Shown: one piece after another, positions 1 through 9,577 of the stretch
How the letters are laid out: each line of letters opens with the position of its first letter
Position numbering within the stretch: position 1 is the stretch's first letter
NCBI GenBank assembly: GCA_030849075.1
Contig: JASAOO010003219.1
Coordinates: 1 to 29,578, forward strand
Origin: Zelonia costaricensis
Taxonomy: Eukaryota; Euglenozoa; Kinetoplastea; Trypanosomatida; Trypanosomatidae
Direction of reading: 5' to 3'
Length of the DNA stretch: 29,578 nt
Translations under genes and position numbers: made by a program
The notes under the pieces: generated by a model
Told to the model about the DNA's origin: nothing
Databases searched by the model: none
The model's input: the letters and a program-made list of their open reading frames with translations, nothing else

Positions 1-373
1 CGTAGTGGTGTACTCACTTTGTACGCCTGCGTGTGCGCGTGTGTGTTCAACTCCCTCGCATCCACCCCACGCCCCACCAGCTGAGTCGGCATCACCGCCG
101 CTACTCCTCCTTCTCCCTTTCCCGTCCTATATCCTCCCTCACCTCATCCAACTGCAGTACGTACCTCCCCCGTCACCGACTTGGTACGGCTCTCTTCCCT
201 TCCACCACGCTTCTCCAGACGCTCGCGCGAGGCGTACGCGTTCTAATTCACCATCGCAGCTTACACCTCCTCCCGTGCGCCGTACTCGAGGTCCGCTGAA
301 CAGCCGCGTCAGCTCCCTCTTCCTCGATCTCACCTCTGTCTCGCTTCAAAATCGAGCAGGAGCGCAGCTGCAG

Positions 374-414
374 ACACACTCACACACACACTCACACACA
401 AACACACACTCACT
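374..414. repeat. Imperfect (CA)n microsatellite
   Basis: CA-rich tract interrupted by CT and AA steps. Such tracts are common in Leishmania-type intergenic DNA. No function is implied. Confidence 0.85.
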
Positions 415-642
415 CGAATACGGAGTTTCCGCGCTTTGTTTCCCTCCCTTCCTTTCCACCGCCTCCTTCGCTTTTTCCGTTGTAGTTTCCACTATTTCGG
501 TCAGCGCACCGTCCACGTGCGTGGCGGGTGTGTGTGTGTGCGTGCATCGCGGCCCGTCACCGTCTCAACCAGCCCTAGAGCACGTCTCACGCAGAGTAGT
601 GTGCGCAGCACTTTTCCCTTCACTCTTCCCCTCTCTCTCACA

Positions 643-690
643 GACATACATACATACACACACACACACACAAACACACGCGCACACGCA
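643..690. repeat. (CA)n-rich microsatellite
   Basis: CATACATACA followed by an uninterrupted CA run, then a CA/CG mixture. It directly follows a polypyrimidine tract (about 611-640). Confidence 0.85.
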
Positions 691-2199
691 CGTGTACGTG
701 CACGGGGGTGCGTGTGCGCCTGCCGGTGCACTTGTATCTGTGCCTTTGCCCGCCTCCTCCACGGCTTCGGGTTTTCGTTGTTTACGAGGCTGCGCGCGCG
801 TCTCGCTCTACGCCGTTTGGCGTCACTCACCCCCTTCGCCCGCCCCTGGGTGCCCACCCTTCTCCATTCCAGCCCCCCCCCCCCCCGTCCACATCGCTGT
901 GCCAGCGCGCCTCTGTTTTTGTGCGTGTGTGTGCTTGTGTGCTGGTGTGACCACCTCTCGGTGCGCGGCGCCCCCCCTCCCCCTCCTCTCTACACCCTCT
1001 TCGCACTCGTTCTAATCTCCGCACGTGTTTTTGCGTGCCAGGTCCTTCTCTACCCCCCTCCCTTCCGTTGCCTTGTCTCCGCTTTTCCCCCCGCTTGATC
1101 TCACACCACGTTCTTTGTGTCTTCACCCCGTGCGTCTGTTTGTGTGTGTGTGTGTGCGTGAGTGTGCTCTTGTCCTGCTCTCTCTCTTTCGCTTCTTTCC
1201 CTCTTCGTTTCTTGATTGCTCCGCTTCTCTGCTGCGTGTCACCGCGTGCAGCCGCCTCTGTCCACGCACTTCACCGCCGCTCGTCTTCAACCCCCACCCC
1301 CTCGGTTGCGTGACGGACCCGCCCCGTCCGCCTCTCTTCCCCTTTCCTTCCCCCCTCTCTCCCAAAACTCGCGCTTCCACTCGCCACACCCTTCGCTTTT
1401 CTTCATTTCCTCTCCGCTCACGCGTTTGCGTCGGGCCACTCGAGCTCTCTTCCCGTCGTCTGTGTGCCCTCGTCTTCTCCGCCCTCGTTGGTCTGCCGAT
1501 CAAGGCGTGCCACGACTCTCGTGCCGTCGTCTTCTCTTCTCCCCCTTTTTAACTTGTCCGTGTCACTACGTGTGGGAGGCGTGCGGGGTGTGCTGTGTTG
1601 GTGCGCGCATTGAAAATCACAGCACCCACACCTGTGTGTGCGCGCTTGCGCTCCCACACACTTCCATTTTCCCTCTGCTTCGACGCGAAACAGGCGAAGA
1701 ATCCGCTGTCTTCTCACTCTGGCCCCCCCCCCCCATTGCTTCGACCTGTCCACCAACCACGCACGCAGACACTTGTTCTTCCTTTGTCTGCACTTGTTTC
1801 TCACTCCATATTTTCGATAGGGACGCGCCACGGGCCGCAACCCTCCCACCCTCAACGTGCGCTCACAGGTGCCCTTCCCCCTCTCTCCTCCCGCTGCCCC
1901 GCTGCCAAGGTACCCTCGTCTCTCCACACAACTGCTGTGCGCGGCACGTCTCTTGCCTGCCCCCCCCGGCGCTCCTACTGCTCCCCGCCTCTTCCTCTCG
2001 CGCGCGCCCTGGCACCAACTTCCGTTGGCGTCGTGCTTTTCCGTGTGCGGACTTCACTTCTTTCTGGTCGACGCGTGTTTGAGTGTCTTTTCTAGCGGGC
2101 TTCTCGTGGTCCCCTCCCCCCGACCCCGCGAGCGACCCTCCGTCGTATCTGGGGGGTAGCTCCGTCTCCTTGTGCGCTTTCACCTCAAGGCGCAGCCCT

Positions 2200-2218
2200 C
2201 ACACACACACACACACAC
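2200..2218. repeat. Perfect (CA)n microsatellite
   Basis: About nine uninterrupted CA units in the non-coding region upstream of the kinase. A short A-rich stretch follows at about 2256-2281. Confidence 0.85.
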
Positions 2219-3274
2219 GCAAACTCGCACCTTTTCTCCTCTATATCAATCGCAACAGAAAAAAAACAGAAAAAGGCAATTTGAAGCGCAAGTGCCGCAG
2301 CGACACGCACGCGGGACTGTGTCTGGCACTGCACCCTCTCCCCCCCCCTCCAACACTGCGCCCTTCCGTGTCGTGGTCTCCTCCCAGCTCCCCTCCCCCA
2401 TCCCCCCCTCCCCCCATTTCGCACGCGGTGTTTTGTCGTCTCACCCTCCTCAGCCGTGTCGCGCGCTCACTTTTCTTGTCTCCTTCTTCCGCAATTGTGT
2501 GGTGCGCTCTGTTTCGCTCTGCTGTCTCTCTCTCTCTCCGCCGCTCGCTTGTTGTGTGTTTTTGCTGCGGCGCCGCATCTGTTGGCCGTCCTCGCCGCAT
2601 CTCCTCCCCGTTCCGTCCCACGTCGAGCCTCTCTGGCTATCATCCTTCTTGTTCGCTTCCGGTTCTCACACCCGCACCCGCAGTGTTCACCCCACCACCT
2701 CAACTGCCCGTTCCCCTCCTCAACCACCTCCACCCCCCGACTGTGCGTGTGTGTGGCGATCCCGCTACCTTGTGCCTCTCTCTTCCTTCCCCTTCGCGCT
2801 TCGCTAGTCTTGTCTTCTCCTCACCCTATTTCACGTCAGTGCCAACGCACACAAGCCCACTTCTCCCTAGCGCTGCTCCGCCGTCCACGCCGCCACCGTC
2901 GACGCGCCACTTGTCGCTCTATCTCTCGTGTTGGAGCTACGCTATTTTGCCTAGGGCGTGCCGACTTGATCTTCTGCGTTACTGGTGTTCTCGTGCGTGT
3001 GTGTGTGTGCTCCTTTTTTTGCTTGTTGTTCGTCGACCGTCTTTCGTCGTGGAGTGTGTGGATTCGCGAGTGCTGGTGTGTGCGTGCGTTTGTGTGTGTG
3101 AGCTTATCTCTGGCATACGCAGTGACTTGATTGACCTCGTCCTCCTTCTCTCCCTGTCTTTGTTGAGCGGGAGGCGTCCAAAGGTGCGCAACGAGTGCCG
3201 ATCTTTGCCGCACTCGTGTGTCGGCGTCCTCCTTCGCCTCCTCGGACTGCGCGTTTGCGCGTGTGTCTCTCTCG

Positions 3275-3276
3275 AG
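3275..3276 (+). promoter_or_regulatory. Candidate spliced-leader acceptor AG of the kinase gene
   Basis: The stretch 3196-3274 contains no AG and includes CT-rich tracts. The first AG after it is at 3275-3276. Use of this site would give an 86-nt 5' UTR with no upstream ATG, so the ATG at 3363 would be the first one met. The AG at 3308-3309 is an alternative. Another pyrimidine tract (about 3322-3350) lies between these sites and the ATG but has no AG after it before the ATG. This is inference from the known trans-splicing signal; the mapped site is unknown. Confidence 0.35.
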
Positions 3277-3362
3277 TGTTCTACTTCGTGTCTGTGATTG
3301 TATCCGAAGACACCGGTTTCCCGCCCGCCCCCCTCCCTCTCTCTTCGCGTGCCTGCATCAAC

Positions 3363-6300
3363 ATGTCCGACATCTCCTTACACGGCGGACACGCCACTAT
3401 ACACGACCGCGTCGACGCCACCAACGCGCCGCACGGCGGCGATGCTGTGCTGCTGAAGCCAAGTGCACACGGCTCTGCCGGGCCGGAGCCGCTCGCCGCG
3501 GCGCAGGTGGTGGACCGCCTTCGCTGGTGGCGCACCCGCCGTGTGCGAGAGCAACCGATGCCGGTGGACCACGTCGTGCTGCGAGGGAGCTACGCGAACT
3601 ACTCTCCCTTCGGTGTTCGTCCCCTCGGCCCCGCTGTCGCGAGGATGCTGCAGCGTGCGCGGTTCGTGCAGGCGCAGTACCAGCGCGCCATGCAGCTGCG
3701 AGACGCACCGTCGCAGCGCCGGCAGGCGTCCAGCCTCCTCAGCTCCTCTACCGACGCGGGGGCCTCCCTTCGGCTTGTGTGTGTCGACTTACCTGACGCA
3801 GAGGCACGCCGCTCACCGCCGCTGCGTGAGTCCGCCGGGGAAGGGGCTGAGGAGCAGAGGGAGAAAGACCTGCTGGATAACAAGCGCACCGCCGGCTCAG
3901 CAACGGCCGACATCGTGCCGGCATCGCCGCCGCCACCGCCATCCCCGCTGGGCCCGCCACACCCCCTCAACGTGGTGGACATAGTGTGCCCGGCCGGGGC
4001 AGAGGCCGCGCTCACCGACGGGGCGGCCGGCGATGCGGCGGCGACGCCTGCGACGCCGGCCCACGTCCCCACCGAGGCGGAAGCGAAGACGGCGGAGCGG
4101 CTTCTCGCCCTGTACCGCCCACGCGCGGCCTCGGCGCCGCTGCGACCGCGCCGCCACCGCGTCGTCAGCGGCCAGAGCGGGGAGTCGTCTGTGCAACGGG
4201 CTCGCCAGGGCGAGGGCGACGGGGCTGTGGAGATGCATCACGGTGCCGTCACGCAGGTGTCCACCTCGGACGAGATCACGGACGTGTGCCGCGCGCCGGG
4301 TGCCGCCGCGTCGGTGGTGGTGCTGCACCACGCCCCACGGCTGGTGCTGTACGACAAGGGCCTCAATCCAAAGGCGGCGCTGCGGGCGGCTCGCGTGTCG
4401 GCCGATGGATTAGAAAGCCTCAGCGACGCGGCGGCCGAGATCTCGGTGGAGCTGTTTGCCATGACCAACCTCCCGCTGAGCGGCTACGAGCGGTTCTTTT
4501 ATCAGCAGCAGCTGCGCGGCCCGGCCGATGCCGCTGCCGCCGCCGCCCAACGTCAGCGGGTGGCAGGGACCTCCTTGCGCTCCTCTCCAGCACCGGCCGA
4601 TGCGGACGCAGCGACGGAGGACGACGGCGCGTCGCTGGACGGCGCGCGGGCTGCGACACCGCCTGCTGCGACGCCGGAGCTGGCGAGCAGCCCGGCGGAG
4701 GAGGGCGTTGGGCAAGTTGAGGAGCTACTCTTCTTCGGCGCGCCGCTCACGGCAACGCCGGCGTGCTCGCCGAGTGTAGCCGCGTCGCCCTCCATGGCAT
4801 CCGCTGCTGCTGCTGCTGCGGCGGCGGCGGCGGCAGCTAGAGGCGTGCGTCAAGGGTTTGCATCTCCTCTCACCGCGGGGGCGGCGCTGCCGCTCAGCCG
4901 CCGCAACGCCCATCGATCTCGTCGCGACCCTCGCACCAGTCTCCGCGCGGTGTCGCAGCCGGCGCTGCCCCGTGTGTACGGGGGCGGCTGCCCGCAGATG
5001 CTCCCCACGCGTGCCCGCCACCACCGCCGCGCGCGTCCCACACAGGCATCGCCGTCTGGTGTCTCCTCGTCATCGGTGCTGCCCGCCGGCCTGCGCACCC
5101 GCACCGCGCCCCAGGACGGCGCGCACCTGTGCCTGCGCGTGGACGACCTGCAGGACGTGTACGTCTTCAACCCGGTCGTCGACGTGATCGGCAAGGGCGC
5201 CTTCTCGAAGGTGTACGCTGCCGTTCCCATCCTGCGCGGCCGCGAGGGGCTCGAGCGCTTCGCGGCACCAATGCCGGAGGCCGGAGCGGCTGCACCGGCG
5301 ACGTCAGGGAGCGGCTTGTCCGACAGCGCCAGCGGAAGGCCGGCGTCGCTGGCGAGGCGTGCGAGCCCCATGCGCCGCTCATCTGCCTCCCCGGCGCCGC
5401 CGCCGCCGGTGCCACATGCGCCCGTATCGAGTGAAGCGGCGGGGGAGGCAACGGCACACGGCCATGGCCACGAGGGAGCCATCACAGGCAGCACCAGCGA
5501 CAGGGCAGTCAAGCAGCGGCAGCGCAGCCCGTCTCCGGCGGCGGCGCTCCGGTACGCGCCGGTGGTGGCGCTCAAGGTGATTCCACGCAAGGCGCGCCAG
5601 CAGCCGAGCCCCAAGCCGAGTCCGTTGGCCCGCCCCGGGGCGCAGGCGGGGACCGCAGCTCCACCGGGCACCTCAGCGCGCACCGGAGGCACCGCTGCCA
5701 CGTCGCCCCAAACTGCTGCTGCTGCTGCTGCTGCGGCGGCGGCGGCGGCGGCCACACCGGAGGACAACAGCGTACGGCGCGAGTTGGTCGAGATCGAGCG
5801 CGAGGTTTCGATTTTGCGGCGGCTGCGCCACACCGGCTGCGCACAGTTCTACGAGGCGCTGCGCACGCCCGATGCCTTCGTCATTGCGATGCGCGTCTTT
5901 CCTGGTAGCATGGACGCGCGGCACTACCTCTCCCGCTACGGCGCTCCCTCCGAGGCGCGGACGGCGCTGATGCTCTTCCAGCTCGTGTCGACGGTGCAGT
6001 ACCTGCACACCACCTTCGGTCTCATACACCGCGACATAAAGCTGGAGAACGTGCTGCTGAGCGAGGCGAACGCCGACGTGCCTGACGCCCGCATCCGCGA
6101 GGTCCTCGGGGGTGGCATCCACAAGTCGCAGTCCGCTGCGCTCGTGGGCGACGAAGGCGACCGCGCGGGCGGCCCAGGTGACGGCGCTCGCACCGCGGTG
6201 CAGCTCGGCTCCTCCACCCTCCGCCACCACGTCACACGGCTACTGCGCACCACACTGATCGACTTCGGGCTGGCACGCCGCACACGGGCGAGTCCAGCGG

Positions 6301-8693
6301 CGGGTGCAGGGGGAGTTTCCGTTACGGCATCCGCCTCCTCGAGCACCACCACGGCTGCTGCGCGCCTGCGCGGCTCGGCGGGCCGCAACGCCAGCCCCAG
6401 CACGTCCATGACGTCTCCATCACACGTCGCCACGCTCGCCACAGTCGCTTCGAGCAGCAACGCCGCGCTCAGCCCACATCAGCCGCCGCCTCCATCACTC
6501 CCCCCAGTCCTCCCGCCCCAATGCACGAACAGCGGCAGCGGCGGCGTCAGTCCCGGAGCTCCGACGTCGTTCAACTGGACGGCCGCGGCTGCGGCCCTCA
6601 GCGCGAGCGGCGGTGCCGCGCTGTCGAACAGCGGCAGTGGCAGCGGCACGGGTCCGGGTCCGGGTCCGGCGCCGCGCCCGCCACTACTGATGCGCCGCTC
6701 GCCGAGCACCGCGGGGGGTGGTGGCGGACTGGCGGCGCGGCTTGGCGCCGGCGTGGCGCGCAGCGTATCGCGGGTGGGGATGCCCTCGCCGATGCCGTCC
6801 ACGGCGAACATGTTCACCCGCTTCCTGGACCTCGAGGAGGAGATGGAGGAGGAGGAGGCCCACGGCGGCGCCGGCGGGGCCGAGGTATCGACGACGACGA
6901 CCGCCTGCACGGCAGCGCCGCCGGGCCTGGGAAGCCGCGGCGACTTGGCTGCGAACGGCGGCGTCGACGACGCGGACAGCGGGGCGTCCAGCACGGACGT
7001 CAGCGCGTCCGAGACGGACTCGGACTCGGAGAGTGTGAGCGGCGACAGCGCTGGCGATGCGGAGGCGACGGCACCATGCGCGACGCCGGAGGCGGAGGTG
7101 GAGGGGGAGGCGCGCAGTGAGGTTGAGGCGGCGCCGCCGCCCGGGCCACCGCGACCTCCGCGTCGGGACGGGTCCCTGACGTACCTCTCGCCCACCGTGC
7201 TCACCGCGACGCCCGCCTCGGCGCCGATGCCGCAGCCGCGCGCCGCGCTGACACCGGTGCTCGCCCCGCTGCCCCCCACGCCTGGGCGCACCGCCGCCGC
7301 GACACCGGACCGCCCCGGCGCACCTCACCAGAGCCTCAACGCCAGCTGCGGCGGCCCGTCGGCCGGCATGCGCCCGCGCAGCACGAGCTGCGCGCACTTC
7401 TCCCACCAGCCCGCACTGGCCGCGACGTCGGACGACACGGAGGCGACGCTGCTGCTCACCCCCTGCGGCACGGAGAAGTACCTGCCGCCGGAGGTGCTGT
7501 CGTGGGTGCTGGAGCACGGCTGGGTGAGGCGCTCCACCACCGTCGGCCTCGCCCGTGCGATGGACCTCTACGCGATCGGCATCGTCGCCTACGTGCTGCT
7601 CAGCGGCTGCTTCCCCTTCAACGCTTCATCCCGGGCAACACTTCTGCAGCAGCAGCAGCGCGTGCCGCGGTGCAACAGCGCGCGCTGGTCCGGCGTCAGC
7701 AGCGCCGCCATCGCGTTTGTGCAGCGGCTGCTGGAACCGACCCCGCAGAAGCGCATGACCGCCAGGGAGGCCCTCGAGCACCCTTTCCTGCAGGAGGCGC
7801 GGCAGCTGGCTGAGAAGCTGTCGCTGGTGCCGCACGGGGAAGGGGAGGAGGTGGCGGCGACGGCGCCGCCACCACAGCCGCCGGGCTCCCACTCCAGCTG
7901 CCGCGATGCCAGCCACGCTGACTGCCAGACCGACGACGCCGCTGCTGCCGCCCCGTACCCCCGCCCGCTCTGGGCGGTGGGCAGCACAGCGGGCAGCGCC
8001 GTCTTGCGTGCCGCGCCGTCGCCGACGCACCTCGACCGCGCTCGCATGGGGGCATCGACTGCCACTGCTGCTGCTGCTGCTGCGGTGGGGGAGCGGCCTT
8101 CTACGCACCCCCACACACTGGCGGCTCTCGTGCCGCCGGTGATGAGCAGCGCTCCGGTGAACGGCAGCGGCGGTAGTGCTTTCCTGCACCGCGTGGACAA
8201 CGGGCATCGTACGCGCCGCTTCTCCGACGCCATGCACAGTGGCAGCAGCGGCCGCCACGGACGCCGCGAGGACGACGAGGATCACGACGATGTGCTGTCG
8301 TCTGTCACGCGGGACATGCTGGGCGGCCTGTCGCTGCCGCGCCGGCAGCCGGCGACGCCACCGGTCTCGACCGCGTCGGCTGCCACTCCGTCCGCGGCCC
8401 CCGTCGGCGCGTGCGCAGCGTCCAGCTGGCCCACCGTCTCCGCAGCCCCGACGTACCTCACTGCCACCCCGCCCTCGCCCCAGCCGCCGCCGCCACCACC
8501 GGAGCAGCAGCAGCAGCAGCAGCTAGTGCTGGCCAAGCCGCTGGCGGTGCAGCGCAGCGACGCTGCGGCGCCCACCGCCGACCGCCCGACCGCGCCGCGA
8601 CCGGCGCCTGCAGCGGTGAGGGAGGAGCGCGGCGCCGGCGGCGCGGATGACCTATTCGAGTCTCTCTACAACAACATCATGTCCAGCGACTGA
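3363..8693 (+). CDS. Large Ser/Thr protein kinase (CAMK-like) with expanded catalytic domain
   Basis: Predicted active Ser/Thr kinase, 1776 residues. The start is the first in-frame ATG; the frame upstream of it is pyrimidine-rich leader. A conserved-looking N-terminal block (about 44-114, Trp/Arg-rich) and a second one (about 317-385) have no family I recognise. Kinase motifs appear in order: glycine loop GKGAFSKVY at 610-618; VALKVIP with Lys738; helix C Glu814 in EREVSILRRLRH; catalytic loop HRDIKLEN at 889-896 (Asp891, Lys893, Asn896); DFG at 967-969; CGTEKYLPPE ending at Glu1377; DLYAIGIVAYVLLSG from Asp1401; Arg1464 of subdomain XI. The C-lobe reads like the CAMK group. The domain spans about 870 residues against roughly 260 normally, with insertions after the glycine loop, between Lys738 and Glu814, between Asn896 and DFG, and about 400 residues between DFG and PPE. 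A 300-residue tail is low complexity. Substrates are unknown. Confidence 0.93.
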   Translation: MSDISLHGGHATIHDRVDATNAPHGGDAVLLKPSAHGSAGPEPLAAAQVVDRLRWWRTRRVREQPMPVDHVVLRGSYANYSPFGVRPLGPAVARMLQRARFVQAQYQRAMQLRDAPSQRRQASSLLSSSTDAGASLRLVCVDLPDAEARRSPPLRESAGEGAEEQREKDLLDNKRTAGSATADIVPASPPPPPSPLGPPHPLNVVDIVCPAGAEAALTDGAAGDAAATPATPAHVPTEAEAKTAERLLALYRPRAASAPLRPRRHRVVSGQSGESSVQRARQGEGDGAVEMHHGAVTQVSTSDEITDVCRAPGAAASVVVLHHAPRLVLYDKGLNPKAALRAARVSADGLESLSDAAAEISVELFAMTNLPLSGYERFFYQQQLRGPADAAAAAAQRQRVAGTSLRSSPAPADADAATEDDGASLDGARAATPPAATPELASSPAEEGVGQVEELLFFGAPLTATPACSPSVAASPSMASAAAAAAAAAAAARGVRQGFASPLTAGAALPLSRRNAHRSRRDPRTSLRAVSQPALPRVYGGGCPQMLPTRARHHRRARPTQASPSGVSSSSVLPAGLRTRTAPQDGAHLCLRVDDLQDVYVFNPVVDVIGKGAFSKVYAAVPILRGREGLERFAAPMPEAGAAAPATSGSGLSDSASGRPASLARRASPMRRSSASPAPPPPVPHAPVSSEAAGEATAHGHGHEGAITGSTSDRAVKQRQRSPSPAAALRYAPVVALKVIPRKARQQPSPKPSPLARPGAQAGTAAPPGTSARTGGTAATSPQTAAAAAAAAAAAAATPEDNSVRRELVEIEREVSILRRLRHTGCAQFYEALRTPDAFVIAMRVFPGSMDARHYLSRYGAPSEARTALMLFQLVSTVQYLHTTFGLIHRDIKLENVLLSEANADVPDARIREVLGGGIHKSQSAALVGDEGDRAGGPGDGARTAVQLGSSTLRHHVTRLLRTTLIDFGLARRTRASPAAGAGGVSVTASASSSTTTAAARLRGSAGRNASPSTSMTSPSHVATLATVASSSNAALSPHQPPPPSLPPVLPPQCTNSGSGGVSPGAPTSFNWTAAAAALSASGGAALSNSGSGSGTGPGPGPAPRPPLLMRRSPSTAGGGGGLAARLGAGVARSVSRVGMPSPMPSTANMFTRFLDLEEEMEEEEAHGGAGGAEVSTTTTACTAAPPGLGSRGDLAANGGVDDADSGASSTDVSASETDSDSESVSGDSAGDAEATAPCATPEAEVEGEARSEVEAAPPPGPPRPPRRDGSLTYLSPTVLTATPASAPMPQPRAALTPVLAPLPPTPGRTAAATPDRPGAPHQSLNASCGGPSAGMRPRSTSCAHFSHQPALAATSDDTEATLLLTPCGTEKYLPPEVLSWVLEHGWVRRSTTVGLARAMDLYAIGIVAYVLLSGCFPFNASSRATLLQQQQRVPRCNSARWSGVSSAAIAFVQRLLEPTPQKRMTAREALEHPFLQEARQLAEKLSLVPHGEGEEVAATAPPPQPPGSHSSCRDASHADCQTDDAAAAAPYPRPLWAVGSTAGSAVLRAAPSPTHLDRARMGASTATAAAAAAVGERPSTHPHTLAALVPPVMSSAPVNGSGGSAFLHRVDNGHRTRRFSDAMHSGSSGRHGRREDDEDHDDVLSSVTRDMLGGLSLPRRQPATPPVSTASAATPSAAPVGACAASSWPTVSAAPTYLTATPPSPQPPPPPPEQQQQQQLVLAKPLAVQRSDAAAPTADRPTAPRPAPAAVREERGAGGADDLFESLYNNIMSSD
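4803..4838 (+). repeat. GCT/GCG repeat encoding poly-Ala in the kinase
   Basis: Twelve consecutive Ala codons (five GCT, five GCG, then GCA and GCT) in the low-complexity region before the kinase domain. It is likely to be length-polymorphic. Confidence 0.9.
5715..5753 (+). repeat. GCT/GCG repeat encoding poly-Ala inside the kinase N-lobe
   Basis: Thirteen consecutive Ala codons between the beta3 Lys (738) and the helix C Glu (814). The layout (GCT block then GCG block) matches the repeat at 4803-4838, which points to repeat slippage as the way the insertion grew. Confidence 0.9.
8064..8081 (+). repeat. GCT repeat encoding poly-Ala in the kinase C-terminal tail
   Basis: A short GCT-type trinucleotide run in the region encoding the tail after the catalytic domain. 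A Gln run (about 8502-8522, CAG codons) lies further on in the same tail. Confidence 0.75.
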
Positions 8694-8771
8694 CGGCCAC
8701 GCCGGTCGCGGGGACACGCAGGGGACGTGCACGCGCACGAGGGTGCTTGATGTGCCCCGCTGTGGTGCTGT

Positions 8772-8787
8772 GACTGTGCTGACAGTC
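8772..8787 (+). other. Short hairpin, GACTGT/ACAGTC stem
   Basis: GACTGT (8772-8777), loop GCTG, ACAGTC (8782-8787): a perfect 6-bp stem with a 4-nt loop, about 80 nt after the kinase stop codon. Two G-U pairs could extend the stem outward. It resembles the hairpin at 29195-29210. Confidence 0.5.
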
Positions 8788-9486
8788 GTGTCGATGAGCG
8801 CCGCTTCAGGCTACACCTCGTCTTTTCGTTTTCTCTGTCTCTGTCCCTCCACTGCTCCTGCCTTCCCTCGGCCCCACTTTCCGCCAACTGCTTCTCCGTG
8901 CGTGTCCTTGTGCCTTCTCCTGTGTGTGTGTGTCTTCTCATAAACCGGCCTGTCATCGAGTTGCGTGTGTGTGTGTAGTTGTATGTATGCCAAGTTGTCT
9001 TGCTGCGCAGTGTTGCTCCCTCCTTCTTGCCCTGTTCCCCCCTTATCCTTAGTCTCTGTGCCATCGCTGTGTTGATCCCCCCCCCTCCTCTCGCAATCGA
9101 CGGCGCTGATGTAGGTGTGTGTGTGTTTTGGTGGTGCGGAGGTCGCGTTCTTCCAACGTACTCGTCCTCTCTCCTTTTCGGCCCTCCCCACCGGCTGACC
9201 CGCCTCGTCGGGAGGATCTTCTCAGCGCCCGCACCCGTCGCCTCCGCACTTCATCCTTCGTCGTCTGAGGAGCGGAGTTCACTTGCTGTGCAGCGGCACC
9301 CCCCCATCACGCGATCTCGCACTACCTTGCCGTCAGCACCACGCCCCGGCACCCGTCCTTCTTCTTGGTCCCCCCTCCCCCCCTCCCTCGATTTCCATCC
9401 CCATTCCTCCCACGGCGCCCCTGTGCATTCGCGAACGAAGCGGCGAAGAAAACAAATAAGAAAATAGGCACAGCCGCAGCGCACAA

Positions 9487-9514
9487 CGACTGCGCAGACG
9501 CGTGAGGGCAGTCG
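9487..9514 (+). other. Short hairpin, CGACTGC/GCAGTCG stem
   Basis: Perfect 7-bp inverted repeat (9487-9493 with 9508-9514) around a 14-nt loop, in intergenic DNA. The stem contains the same GACTG/CAGTC core as three other intergenic hairpins in this window. Confidence 0.45.
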
Positions 9515-9565
9515 ACGCGCGCTACGGACACTGCCGCCGTCCACTGGACCCTTAGACCACAAGAA

Positions 9566-9577
9566 GGGGGGGGGGGG
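9566..9577. repeat. Homopolymer run of 12 G
   Basis: Uninterrupted G12 in a region otherwise dominated by plus-strand pyrimidines. Such runs are prone to sequencing and assembly length errors. Confidence 0.85.

Larger units (their letters stand above)
1..3362. other. Long pyrimidine-rich non-coding region upstream of the kinase gene
   Basis: No open frame here looks like a gene. The longest readings (for example 2083-3297 and 5-1015) translate to Ser/Pro/Leu/Arg/Cys/His-rich low-complexity sequence that only reflects C/T-rich DNA. The plus strand is strongly pyrimidine-rich throughout, with poly-C runs (for example near 879 and 1723), many CT tracts and CA/GT microsatellites. It probably holds the 3' UTR and polyadenylation region of an upstream gene, plus the 5' UTR and splice signal of the kinase. 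Because it is longer than the other intergenic regions in this window (0.3-1.9 kb), it could alternatively include a transcription start or strand-switch region. The window does not show which way the gene further upstream runs, so that stays open. Confidence 0.6.

Noticed and set aside
2083..3297. Open frame of 404 codons before the kinase gene
   Set aside because: Its residues (Ser, Pro, Leu, Arg, Cys, Val) simply reflect CT- and GT-rich DNA, and no motif is visible.
3195..3362. N-terminal extension of the kinase upstream of the ATG at 3363
   Set aside because: The upstream frame has no ATG (it would need GTG), is pyrimidine-rich leader sequence, and contains the likely splice acceptor.
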